The translations under genes and the position numbers were made by a program. A stretch of DNA of 64,000 bases, taken from Heterobilharzia americana. Lineage: Eukaryota; Platyhelminthes; Trematoda; Strigeidida; Schistosomatidae. The notes under the pieces are model-generated. The model worked only from the letters and a program-made list of their open reading frames with translations, ran no database searches and was not told where the DNA came from. The stretch is from contig OX104134.1 of assembly GCA_944470555.2 (NCBI GenBank), positions 101,178,701 to 101,242,700 of the forward strand, read 5' to 3'. Shown one piece after another: positions 23,651 through 35,093 of this stretch (within the stretch, counting starts at the first letter, position 1; each line of letters starts with the position of its first letter).

Positions 23651-25689
23651 TATCCAGGTGAAACTTGAAATATCATATCACACCACCATTGGTGTTGTTC
23701 GAAATATCGCTGTCAAATATGTTCTAGTCTGTACCTTGTAGCATTTCTCTGAGGTGAAGTATGTTACTTTGTGAATAGTTTCTATGTACGGTTTTCGTAT
23801 GCCGATATGTGAAGGCTGTTTTGTGCAGTTTGCCTTATATTTTGGGCGAAAACGAATAATGCAATGAACAGAGCAGTGGGGCTCTCATTCAAGTCCCTTA
23901 TATATCAGTATCATTGACGAATACCCAGTCTGACCACTTGTTCTTTGCATGCTACTAAATTGTACCAAATTCAACCGGTGCACTTTTGTGGGAGGTTCCA
24001 CCATGATTTAATCTGACTACCTCTTTAATAAGAAGTTCGGCTATACGAGAGGTAACCCAGAGATGTCAGGTCCTACGTTGACGCTGACTGATTGACGGAT
24101 CTCTTGATTTACAATTCGGATATGGCTGATCAGAAACACATCTCAGAAGACTGCGTCTTCACTTAACAGTATTATTTCACCTGTGTACTTCAAGTCCACT
24201 AGGAAGACACCCACAAAAATACCAATTCATCTTAAGTTCAACGACAAGGGCGAAACCTCCATAATCACGTCTGCAACATAAATCAAAAAGGAAAGAGTGG
24301 ACATCCTTGACGAACACTGCTCTACCTACACAAATCACCTGACATCCCATCATAAGTTATAACATGCCCATGGGGAGTCCAATGTAATGACATACTTACC
24401 AGGAACCCCTCTTCACTCAGAGATCATTACCATAAGACCTCTCAACCCACAGGATAAAACACTCTCTTCAGGCCAGGAAATACAGTCAATGTGAGACGAC
24501 AGTGAGTGTCTGTGTTCGGAAACCTGGAGGAGGGTTGTTATCTGTCGATTGATATACCAACTACCGAGTGTGAAACCGCGCCGGCTTTCTCAGGTTTGCT
24601 TTTTCCCAAGCTCCACTCACAAGACCAATGACCATACAGCTGAAGATCTTAGGCACTGTAGCCGTAAGGTTGGTTCTCCAGGAGTCACCATTAAGCGATA
24701 CCTCTCCTTTCCCAAAGACTACGACAATCGGGGATTTCGACTAGTCAGAGGAAATCAAACCTGACTCCTATTTGCTAGTTGACACTCCAGTTAACCTGAC
24801 CACTAATCCACGATCACCGTCACAAATTACCTCTGGTACTAGTCTGTCTCAGTCGGTTGCCCTTCCTCGTTTCAGATTACTTTCAACTTTGGTAACGCTT
24901 GGAGGTCCTGTCTCAATATACTGTTAAGGATTCCACTGCACAGAGGATAACGCGAAAACACCGGAAGGCCAGTTGGACTGTTCCTCGAAGCGTTCCACCC
25001 ATCGTTCCAGTTGTATCACCTGTAGGCAAACTGCCGATCCATCCTTCTCTGCTGTAATCTCACTAATTACTGACCAGTTCTCCTCCTTTGGTCCGTCTAA
25101 TAACTGTATTCGGTTATCTACCATCACACTACCTTTTGCATCTAATTAACCTTCGCTGCTCACCACTGCTCACGATCATAGCGTCAACTTCTTGGCTGTT
25201 GATATTTCAGTTGCTTCCTTTTTCTCGTTGTGCTTGGAACCTAGAGGAATGGGTTCACGCGCACCCATTAATTCAGAAGGAGCAGTTGAGATCCACTGAC
25301 CCATCCTTTCCATACACTTTCTGAGAGTCATCGTCGGTCTGTAAGGGCTGTTTGTAAAGTAGATTTGAGATGACGCCATACTTCTTCAGGTTGAGTGACT
25401 TTGTCCTGTCCTCATAACTGTATAGCTAGTTGGTCTCTAAAACAGGGTTAGTACTCTCATCCTCCAGCTGCGTTAGCAATGATCTTGCTGCATTAGTTTC
25501 TTTGCGTACATTTAACCTCAGACATATGCATGCTCGCTCAAAGAAACACGTGATTACTTTTTAAACCCATGCTCCAGAAGAAGCAACAATCTTTTGCTGA
25601 TAGCTGATAGGAATATGGTCTCTTTGTATCCATGATTGACTTGTGGTCGGTGAATACCAAGAAACATTTTTACGTTATTGTTTGTAATG

Positions 25690-25830
25690 TCTTGCCGTTG
25701 ATGGGACAGAGTTTAGTTCATGTTTCGGTGAGAACAGCATTCACTGGAAGGCATGTTCATCCAGCAGACGAGTCCCAAATAGGATGAAACGCGTATCTAG
25801 GATCTCACTACTAGCCACCATCCATTAGTA
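25690..25830 (+). repeat. SINE-like repeat with mutated hammerhead
   Basis: At the ribozyme position the core is CAGACGA (25764-25770) rather than CTGACGA. Stem II (gtcc with ggat, a wobble pair) and GAAA are kept, followed by 'cgcgtatc' and the stem I strand. The second core base of CTGA is essential in known hammerheads, so a single change probably inactivates this copy. The tRNA-like head is poorly conserved. Confidence 0.65.
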
Positions 25831-25954
25831 CTATGAGGGCCAATTTATTTGTGAAGTTCGTCACAGTCAAAAACAAATTGTTGTCTGAACACATTCTTAA
25901 CAGGCGATCTCCACTATTCGTTTGCTCGGCTGGGTTGCCAAAGTACCAAGTTTT

Positions 25955-26440
25955 CCGTGTAACTCATCCTTCACTTCATCCGAACTACAACTAGTGGGTG
26001 CATAAACACAGATCACAAAGACAACGGTGAGTTTCACTACTGATTTTAGTCCTTGCTGCACCGTTCAGTTGAACAATCCACTGGCAACTGTCAACTCGGA
26101 TTCCATGGAGAAAAGTACGACGCGCCTTACCACTTAATGCTAAACGCACACCTGGAAGACCACAAGGACGAGCCATCAAATCTCCAGGAATTCAGAGTGG
26201 ACTTCGTAGATTCATTATATTGGTCGAATAACGTGGAGTGAGTGATCGCATTTGGGTCCAGTGTGCATGTTTCACAAGTACAGAACACGTCCATGGAGTG
26301 AGGTGGCAGTTTTCGCCACCGCAGACTGCTAGCCGATTTGACGGAGGATGTGGACATTGTGAACTTTGGAATGTAGTCTTGAGCGTGGATTTAGAGGACC
26401 AAGGATGCTGTTCTGTGAACTGAAATTGTTATCAAGGTGT
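25955..26440 (+). repeat. Dispersed repeat F, copy 2
   Basis: Counterpart of 10365-10835. Shared blocks include 'catccttcacttcatc', 'gttcagttgaaca' and 'gaacacgtccatggagtgag'. The minus-strand frame 26127-26357 begins with the same 'MSTSSVKSASSL' as copy 1 and then diverges. Confidence 0.65.
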
Positions 26441-28129
26441 CCAGAAGCTTAATGAAGTAGAGACGATGTAGGAATATTGACCTAGAGATGTGGGAAATAG
26501 TTAGGAGGTAATAGTATTGAGTATTCGTAGAGCCTAGGGGATATTTATTTAGGGTTCGTTACACATAGCATTTGCGGAATTTTGAGACTTAAGTTCGTTT
26601 GACTCGACTCTAACCAAAAGCTCATGTTACCGGCACCGGAGGACCGTAAGATAGGTGGAAGTGTTTTATATTTGGGACTGATGTTTTCTATCACTCTAAG
26701 GTACGCCTTGCCACTTGCGGGAAACAAATTACTGCTGTCACCACCTGCGTTCTGACCCTATCATAGCCTGGTATCATACACTACGACAATAGTCACATTT
26801 TGTTTTACCAAGAGATCACCCTGTAATAAGTCATCCTTGGAAAGGATCAGAGGGGGTTACTAATCTCTCTGGAGTACCTGTTTGGACTTCGACCACGTGT
26901 TGTTGGCGTCCAACTGGTCGCAAGAAACAGGCGGCAGTGAAGTCTGTGAGTTTTCGATTGGAAGATGAGAGCATCAAGTCCATATTTGTTGAGATGGTTC
27001 AGCATTTGTCCGGAAACGACAGAAATTCTGATCCTGAGGAAACAGCGTGACATTCATTGTGCTGTACTTACCGCACAACTATTACACGGTATGTGGAAAA
27101 TTAGATTAATTTGTTTCGTTGGATCAACAGGATCCGCAAGATGATAAGGTTTCCTTGTGAGTTCGCGGGTTTGAATGTCACCCTAATTACCACCTTGTTA
27201 GGAATTCTACATATAGTTTCTATTGTCCGTTCTTTATGCAGTTATACACTATGAGGGGATTGTAATTCTATCTAAGTTGCGTTGCCGTCGCATAACTGCT
27301 ATGCAACAATCAGTACTTTTGTTTCGAGGATATTTGTTAATAAGTAGTGTCTTATCTATTTAATCTCACTATTAGGTCCCTTTGGTATAATGGTCAGATT
27401 TGTAGCTAGCTTGCTTAAATATCCAACTACACGGGCTTTAATTGATTTTGGGTTCTAGAAGGATAGGTGCATTGTTAACAAGGTTGTAAATCTGCATATC
27501 ACAATGACTTAACGAGCTATGTTCGTGGGAACATCTTTTCCTTAAGATAGTTTTGAGACTAAATACCTTAACTATGATAGGTGTCTGAGTTTTGCTGGTG
27601 ACTGGAAGGAGTGTGACAACCTTAACTTGTTTCCGGAAGATGAACAGCACTCTGTGCATAGGCTGCCTTCCCTACGAAAAAGCGGGGTTTGGAAAAGGTC
27701 GGCTACAAAGGAAGCATACTCCCACCCACCATGTGATCTTTCGGTGCCGGCGGTATAGACTTTTCAGCTGGATTAAAGGCAGTCAGGGTTATACATCTCA
27801 AACTTCCAGAAGGGTCGTGTGTGACTGAACTCAAGAAGATGTCTCTTACACTCCGTGATTACGCGTCAATACTGCCAATACAATCAACTCTTTCCTATGT
27901 CGTCCTTAATTTCTTTCAGGTTTGCAGCTCTTGGATAGCGATTGGAGTGCACGGAATAACGCCCTTGGTCTCCTGAAACCGCACTCCAAACTGCACATTA
28001 GAGTTCTCAGTGTCCGTATCCTCCATCAACTCGGATAACAAGCCAAAAGTCTATCGTGTCATGCCACAGACATATTTCGTGTTTCTAATACACCCAAACA
28101 AGACCCAAATGCATTTACTTAACATCCCC

Positions 28130-28470
28130 CGGCTAACTTTGTGAGTCCGTAAATCCACTCCTTGAGTCTCTAGAGATTCAATGGCCAGTTCCCAAAGTCA
28201 TTCGGAGGCAGATACAGCTCTAGTCCTTAGGCTAAAAGTGCACCGCTCAACTGGATCACAGTTAACTTCCGCCGATGTACTGTCCGACTGAACGATGCTT
28301 TGAGGAGTGAAAGAAGCAGTGGAACTCACCGTTGTGATCTTTCCTTTAACATCCAATACCTGCAGCTCGAAAGAAGTGTAGCATGGGTTCCATGAAAAAC
28401 TGTTTAGTCTCCTACGTAAAACTGAACACTCAGATGTGGTTGTCGTAGCAGATAATTGCAATGGACTAAA
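28130..28470 (-). repeat. Diverged relative of repeat F
   Basis: On the minus strand, blocks such as 'gatcacaacggtgagtt' and 'gttcagtcggacagt' align in order with repeat F at 26010-26100. The open frame 28198-28461 (87 codons) is not otherwise recognised. Confidence 0.4.
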
Positions 28471-28736
28471 AGGGTGAGATTAGTGAAGCAGAAAACCAGC
28501 TGAGCGAACAGACGATGGCAGTCGCCTTTTACTTCTGTATTCAAAGAACCATCGATTAGAGGCAAGCACGAATCTCATACACAGACATTCACTGACGTGG
28601 CACACAAAGACTTAAGCAGTTGGAAAAATAGGGCATATCGCCAACATTTATTGCTGGAAGGGGGCCGTAAAAAATTACCGCCTGAACCGATGCGAAAAAC
28701 CCGCGGTAACTAGAACACTGATACCGCAGCTGAAGC

Positions 28737-29420
28737 ATGAGAGTACTAACCCTGTTTTAGAGACCAACTAGCTATACAGTTATGAGGACAGGACAAAGTC
28801 ACTCAACCTGAAGAAGTATGGCGTCATCTCAAATCTACTTTACAAACAGCCTTACAGACCGACGATGACTCTCAGAAAGTGTATGGAAAGGATGGGTCAG
28901 TGGATCTCAACTGCTCCTTCTGAATTAATGGGTGCGCGTGAACCCATTCCTCTAGGTTCCAAGCACAACGAGAAAAAGGAAGCAACTGAAATATCAACAG
29001 CCAAGAAGTTGACGCTATGATCGTGAGCAGTGGTGAGCAGCGAAGGTTAATTAGATGCAAAAGGTAGTGTGATGGTAGATAACCGAATACAGTTATTTAG
29101 ACGGACCAAAGGAGGAGAACTGGTCAGTAATTAGTGAGATTACAGCAGAGAAGGATGGATCGGCAGTTTGCCTACAGGTGATACAACTGGAACGATGGGT
29201 GGAACGCTTCGAGGAACAGTCCAACTGGCCTTCCGGTGTTTTCGCGTTATCCTCTGTGCAGTGGAATCCTTAACAGTATATTGAGACAGGACCTCCAAGC
29301 GTTACCAAAGTTGAAAGTAATCTGAAACGAGGAAGGGCAACCGACTGAGACAGACTAGTACCAGAGGTAATTTGTGACGGTGATCGTGGATTAGTGGTCA
29401 GGTTAACTGGAGTGTCAACT
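28737..29420 (+). pseudogene. RTE-like family 2 endonuclease-RT linker
   Basis: With several stops the plus strand reads 'EEVWRHLKSTLQTAL', then 'SVISEITAEKDG', 'LERWVERFEEQSNW', 'ETGPPSVTKVESNLKRGRA' and 'DRLVPEVICDG'. This is the conserved order of the linker and RT motif 0 in family 2, with the usual AAGPDGL replaced by a stop-containing version. The mirror copy lies at 24777-25460 and a partial direct copy at 1-300. Confidence 0.65.
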
Positions 29421-30559
29421 AGCAAATAGGAGTCAGGTTTGATTTCCTCTGACTAGTCGAAATCCCCGATTGTCGTAGTCTTTGGGAAAGGAGAGGTATC
29501 GCTTAATGGTGACTCCTGGAGAACCAACCTTACGGCTACAGTGCCTAAGATCTTCAGCTGTATGGTCATTGGTCTTGTGAGTGGAGCTTGGGAAAAAGCA
29601 AACCTGAGAAAGCCGGCGCGGTTTCACACTCGGTAGTTGGTATATCAATCGACAGATAACAACCCTCCTCCAGGTTTCCGAACACAGACACTCACTGTCG
29701 TCTCACATTGACTGTATTTCCTGGCCTGAAGAGAGTGTTTTATCCTGTGGGTTGAGAGGTCTTATGGTAATGATCTCTGAGTGAAGAGGGGTTCCTGGTA
29801 AGTATGTCATTACATTGGACTCCCCATGGGCATGTTATAACTTATGATGGGATGTCAGGTGATTTGTGTAGGTAGAGCAGTGTTCGTCAAGGATGTCCAC
29901 TCTTTCCTTTTTGATTTATGTTGCAGACGTGATTATGGAGGTTTCGCCCTTGTCGTTGAACTTAAGATGAATTGGTATTTTTGTGGGTGTCTTCCTAGTG
30001 GACTTGAAGTACACAGGTGAAATAATACTGTTAAGTGAAGACGCAGTCTTCTGAGATGTGTTTCTGATCAGCCATATCCGAATTGTAAATCAAGAGATCC
30101 GTCAATCAGTCAGCGTCAACGTAGGACCTGACATCTCTGGGTTACCTCTCGTATAGCCGAACTTCTTATTAAAGAGGTAGTCAGATTAAATCATGGTGGA
30201 ACCTCCCACAAAAGTGCACCGGTTGAATTTGGTACAATTTAGTAGCATGCAAAGAACAAGTGGTCAGACTGGGTATTCGTCAATGATACTGATATATAAG
30301 GGACTTGAATGAGAGCCCCACTGCTCTGTTCATTGCATTATTCGTTTTTCGCCCAAAATATAAGGCAAACTGCACAAAACAGCCTTCACATATCGGCATA
30401 CGAAAACCGTACATAGAAACTATTCACAAAGTAACATACTTCACCTCAGAGAAATGCTACAAGGTACAGACTAGAACATATTTGACAGCGATATTTCGAA
30501 CAACACCAATGGTGGTGTGATATGATATTTCAAGTTTCACCTGGATATCTACTGACTTA

Positions 30560-31773
30560 GTGAAAAGCTACTTTTGCGCTTCGATCATATATCTTCTCAA
30601 CTTAAGAGAAAAGGAAAGGCTACATAAAGTAAACGATGACACTAGTGCTCATCGACTGAACGTTTTAATTAGGTTAAGAACTAAATGTCTAGGTCTACTA
30701 TATAAGCAGAAACTTTTGTCATGCAAAATCTCCTCCAGGATGTGGAAACTTCTTAAAGACCTCACTGGTGGTAAGCACCTCAGTAAAGAAGCACGTGTTG
30801 ACGTCTGTACTTTGAACAAAGCGTTTATACATCATCCCACTTTCTTCACACATTTCCAATGAAGAATGTTGTCCGGAACTCACCGAAAAACATGTTTTCA
30901 AATCTCCAAACGCTTAACACAGTTTAGGTCCAGATGGTGTGTCAAGCTTCGTGTTCACGAAGTGTGCTGATATTTTATGCCATCCATCCATTAGCTAACA
31001 TGTTTAACGGATCGTTTTCAGAAAACAAAATACCAGCTGCATGGAAAGATATCACGATAGTCCCCGTACGTAAGTCAGGGACTCCAGGTGCACTTCTGAA
31101 ACTCTGTCCGATTTCAGTTACTTTTCCGTTGTTGAAAATGGTGGGGAAGCTAATACCTGTGCTCGAACCCTTAATGAAGGCTCTCGGAGATCCTAATCAC
31201 TTTGCATACAAAAGTAAGATAATTACTCTGGATGCCAGCACTGTCTCATATCGCAGTATTGCCTGTAAACTCGACAGGAATCCCAGGTTTGTCAAGTGTC
31301 CCTTTCAAGACTATAATTCAGCATTTGGTTTGTCCCAAGACCACTTTTGCGGACCAAGGTGATGGGGACTCATACTGAGTCCTGGATAATCAGCTGGCTG
31401 CATTCCTATTTCCCTGTAAGGAAACAACATACCGTTCACAGATAGAAGCCCTCCACCTCGTTACTCACTGGTGTTTGTGAAGGAGCCTTCGTTTTACCCG
31501 GTTTTTTCTTCCCTTCTGCGAGACGTATTGTCTTCAGTTAATGTCAATTTTATGAAATATTCTAATATCTTGAGAGTTCGCATCCCTATCTCCTCCTAAC
31601 AGATTGCTGTCAACTAAACTACTTCCCACATTCTATCGGAAGATAATGCTGAGACAATGATCTTGTGCTTAATTCTTTAACATTTCAGACAATTAAATTT
31701 AATTTCGGAGGTGAAAGTAAACTATGTAGGCTCCTTAGTTCTCATGATAGTTGTGCACTAGAGAATGTTACAA
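30560..31773 (+). pseudogene. Element A RT pseudogene (right-arm copy)
   Basis: The frames at 30560-30862 and 30934-31362 are the linker and RT motif 1-A region as described for 15014-15960. Beyond 31475 the unbroken element continues: 'FMKYSNILRVR' near 31550 stands for the YADD region (KYADDLTV), and the sequence runs to 'ctagagaatgttacaa', where the RTE is inserted. This arm shows element A over the part that segmental copy 2 lacks. Confidence 0.85.
31761..31773 (+). repeat. 13-bp target-site duplication, left
   Basis: gagaatgttacaa is found here and again at 33406-33418, immediately either side of the RTE insertion. Removing the insertion and one copy restores the element A reading 'ENVTSVIY'. 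Confidence 0.9.
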
Positions 31774-33405
31774 TGGGCTAACCACTTCAAAAACTCTTGA
31801 ATCAACCACCACCATCACGTGCAATTCGTTGAGAAATACCACCAGGAGCACATAACTATCAGTGAACACGAACCCTCAGACAAAAGCAGAAGTGAAGTTA
31901 TGAACGCCATAAAGTTGCTGAAAGCTGGGAAAGAAGCAGGACCAGACGGATCCATCCAGAAGCACTGAAAACAGACGCATAGACAACAGTGGACATGCTC
32001 ACGCGATTATTGCAGAAGGTTTGGAAGGAAGAAAGGAAAGGTACCTTCCCATTGGAAGAAGAGCTACATTGCCAAACTCCCAAGAAGGGCGACCTTAGTC
32101 TTTGTAAGAACTGGCGCAGAATATTACGCTCCTGTTTCTGTCCACCCCAAGCAAAATATTAAGCCGCATTATCCTGGAGACTAAAATATGCTCTGGATTC
32201 AAAATTACGACCGGAGCATGCTGGCTTCAGGAAGAACAAATCATGTGCGGATCAAATGCAACGCTACACTACACATCATCAAAGAACAGAGCATAGAATA
32301 GTAGTCAACTTAAACTCATCAATTTTGAAAAAGCCTTCGATCGCAGCTGCTTCAACACTACGGTTTTAGTGCCAAAAACCTTTATCAACCTAATTCAACA
32401 GCTAAATGCTGTATGAGAATGCTACATGCTAAGCGATTCACAACGGAAATCTCAGTGACGCCTTTGAAGTGAAGACGGGACTGGAGTAAGACAAGGTTCC
32501 CGCCTACTATCACCGATGATGATGATTGTGGTCGACTGGATTGGATCATGCGGCAAACTGTGACGAGCGAGAAGAGGGGCATACACTGGACCGATAAAAA
32601 GACCCTAGAAGATTTGGATTTCGCGACGATGGATTGTCTAATGTCTTACAAACTCGAAGATCTACCGGCGAACGCTGACAAGTTGACAGAAGAGGCGGCG
32701 AAGACGGGACTCCAGTTGAACGTAGAGATGATAGAGGTTATGAAGATACCCAACCAACAACAACAAGCACTAATCACCATCAACGGGAGAAATCTAAAGA
32801 AAGTTGTCTCCTTCACCTACCACCGAGGCAGCATCGTTTCAATTACAGGTGGCACAGATGAGGATGTCAAAGCCAGGATCGAAAAAAAAGCACTCGGCAT
32901 AGAGCGTGAACAAGGTCCGGATTTTCAGCGCTAATTCAGTCAAGTCAGTGCTTCTGTGGTGGTTGAAAGACTTGGCGAGTTACCCAAAGCATTTCTAACA
33001 AACTACAGACACTCAATAGCAGCTACCACCTACGCTTATTCGATACTGAAGATCAGATGACCAGAATAATAAGAATAAGCAACAAGGAACTCTGGTTGAC
33101 AACGAACTAACCAAGAACCCATCGCACAACAAATATATAGAAAAAAGTGGAGATGGATTGGGCATACACCGAAAAGACCATTTGGGAACATCACGTGCCA
33201 GGCCCTAGAGTGGAACGCGCATGGGAAACGACGAGTTGAGCGTATGAGCGGAGGATGACATGGAGGAGATGATGTGAGGAAGAAATGAAAGCTTGTGGGC
33301 AGTCGTGGAGCCAAGTTAAAAAGACTGCAGAAAACAGCGTGAAATGGAGATGTGCCACTGAAGCCCTATGTTTTACTAGGAACCTAAAGGAATAATAATA
33401 ATAAT
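31774..33405 (+). mobile_element. 5'-truncated RTE insertion (right-arm copy)
   Basis: The insertion begins 'WANHFKNS' (WADHFKKLLNR in the 34069 element), continues through 'AGKEAGPDGS', 'LQKVWKEE' and 'FEKAFD'-type remnants, 'RQTVTSEKRGIHWT', 'DFATMDCLMS' (FADD box destroyed), 'KTGLQLNVEMIEVMKIP' and 'TGGTDEDVKA', and ends in an AAT tail at 33391-33405. It is 1632 bp, flanked by a 13-bp target-site duplication inside element A. The element is the same family as the full-length copy at 34069-37420 but more decayed. Confidence 0.92.
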
Positions 33406-33418
33406 GAGAATGTTACAA
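33406..33418 (+). repeat. 13-bp target-site duplication, right
   Basis: Second copy of gagaatgttacaa, directly after the AAT tail of the RTE insertion. Confidence 0.9.
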
Positions 33419-33890
33419 GTGTGATTTACTCCAGTGTGATTTTCGTCGAACATATCCTGGTCCTTTCATATCCTACTAATTTCCGAAGGAATTTTCCGCC
33501 TAACTTTCTAGATGAGGAATTTGAGAGTATTTGATATAACGCAGCTTCTTGTGCTTAGTAAAATTCCGCATCTTCCCTAACCTTCTCTATTGTTCCCCTT
33601 TATTCTCTATTGAGTTGCTGAATGACGACTGTCAGCAAACCAGTGGTGTACCTCTGAACCTTCTAGTTAAAACAGTTGTGGAGAAGCATATTGATTCATG
33701 TAAACATTTGGCAGGAGTTATTTTATAAAGGATCCTCTTCACTCATAGCCCTCTGTGTGTTGGTCCTCAGGAAAGACAGAAGCAAGTATATAAGAAGTTA
33801 TGCACGCACTACTAAATATAAAAACTACAATACCGTATTTAGCTCGTCTCCTGTGCGATGAAGAAAGCAAACTAATTAGTGAGTAACGGT
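33419..33890 (+). pseudogene. Element A C-terminal part, before the PLE insertion
   Basis: Aligns with 17710-18195 at roughly four bases in five, including 'ccttctagttaaaacagttg' and 'taccgtatttagctcgtctc'. The frame at 33676-33861 ends with remnants of the RT C-terminus ('SYARTTKYKNYNTVF'). The alignment stops near 'aactaatta' and resumes at about 38640, so the sequence between is a later insertion. Confidence 0.8.
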
Positions 33891-33967
33891 TTATAGATAT
33901 CCACACCAAGTTGGGATTTGATAGTTCCAAAAAAGTTGGGCATTAGGTAAATGATATTCATTATTTT

Positions 33968-34066
33968 GGTATTTGTATTTCCCAATGAATGTGAAACAAT
34001 AAATTTCTTTCAAATGACGTTTCGCTATTTAGCGCTAATAGCCTTATCAAAGTTATAGTCAACCAG
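33968..34066 (-). repeat. PLE inverted left arm, outer part
   Basis: Reverse complement of about 38510-38608, including the block 'aacaataaatttctttcaaa'. Together with 37421-37765 it is the inverted copy of the PLE 3' end; the two pieces are separated by the full-length RTE. Confidence 0.85.
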
Positions 34067-34347
34067 TCAACCTCGCCTGGTTAACTAGTTCACTAGTTAC
34101 TAGCCGGTCCTAAGCCCGCGTAAAGAGGGAAGGTTGGGCATACGGCTAGCAACCCTACCCCGGAAAACAAATCTAACCGCTAAAGAAACTTCAAAGCACA
34201 AACAAAATATAAAAAATGAAAACAAACTTATTCCCCGCTGGAATCGGAGAGGCGAAATGACGCCAGTTGGTGAAAGCCTTCGCGAAGCCAATTGTTGGCC
34301 GATTTGCCTTCTCTCGATGAAAGCGAAAGTAAACGTGGGGACATGGA

Positions 34348-34989
34348 ATGTCCTGCACCATGTTTGAACCCAGCAAGGCAGCCCAGATTGCAAAGGAGAT
34401 GAGAAGGTATCACATTGAAGTGCTTGGAATTTGCGAAAGCAGATGGAATGGGAGTGGACTCTCCAAACTGTCAACTGGAAAATCAATAATCTACTCCGAT
34501 ATTGTCACCCAGACGACAACCACGAGAACACTGAGTGATGAAGTGGCTATCATCATGTCCACAACAGCATCGAAGGCTCTCATGCAGTGGGAACCAATCT
34601 CCTCCGGAAGGATCATGACAGCAGGATTCAACTCAAAAGGAAGGAAGGAAGGTCACAATCATACAATGCTACCCTATGCACCTACAAATAATGCAGATCA
34701 AGAGAAGGAGGAGGAATTCTACAGACAACTTCAATCAACACTGGACAAGACGTCAGTTGGCGATATCAAAATTCTAATGGGCGACATGAATGCCAAACTG
34801 GGAGGGGACAACACGGGAAGAGAACTAACCATGGGTCAAGAAGCGCTCGGTGAGATGATGAACGAGAATGGAGAATTGTTTGCAGAATTCTGTGCATTCA
34901 ACGATTTGGTGATTGGAGGCAGGCATGTGTTCAGGCACAAGGATATCCACAGAGCCACATGGATTTCACCAGACACCAGGACACACTAA
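34348..34989 (+). pseudogene. RTE apurinic-like endonuclease domain
   Basis: The longest frame in the element's first third (213 codons) covers the endonuclease, which nicks the target to prime reverse transcription. 'GICESRWNGSG' supplies the metal-binding E and 'ILMGDMNAKLGG' the D-x-N. The upstream 'VGTWNV' motif lies in another frame just before it, and the SDH motif follows in the frame at 34913-35143, so two frameshifts split the domain. Database sequences of this type are often mislabelled craniofacial development protein 2. Confidence 0.85.
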
Positions 34990-35093
34990 AAATCAAATCG
35001 ACTTTATCTCAATCTCAAGAAAATGGAGACGCAGTCTACTTGACACAAGGTCAAGAAGAGGAGCAGATGTAGGTTCAGACCACTCACTATCTA

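Larger units (their letters stand above)
20749..25460 (+). repeat. Palindrome B, left arm
   Basis: Bases 20749-25460 are the reverse complement of 28737-33448 (paired coordinates sum to about 54197). Predicted peptides in the two arms are identical over hundreds of residues; by eye I found small indels such as ggg versus gg near 25344. Contents in this arm, on the minus strand: an RTE insertion, element A, an RT motif of family 2, and an RTE-like linker. Arm length is 4712 bp. Confidence 0.95.
25461..28736. other. Spacer of palindrome B
   Basis: This 3276-bp single-copy centre separates the arms. It holds a SINE with a damaged hammerhead, repeat F copy 2 and a diverged minus-strand F relative. 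About 1.7 kb in between (26441-28129) contains no recognised gene; the frames at 26847-27053 and 27592-27828 have no identifiable domain. Confidence 0.8.
28737..33448 (-). repeat. Palindrome B, right arm
   Basis: Reverse complement of 20749-25460, also 4712 bp. At its outer edge element A continues naturally past 33448 into its C-terminal part, whereas the left arm is joined at 20749 to an unrelated RTE piece, so on this side the right arm looks like the native copy. Confidence 0.95.

Noticed and set aside
34100..34486. 128-codon minus-strand ORF across the RTE leader and endonuclease
   Set aside because: It is the antisense shadow of the endonuclease frame, with no motif of its own.
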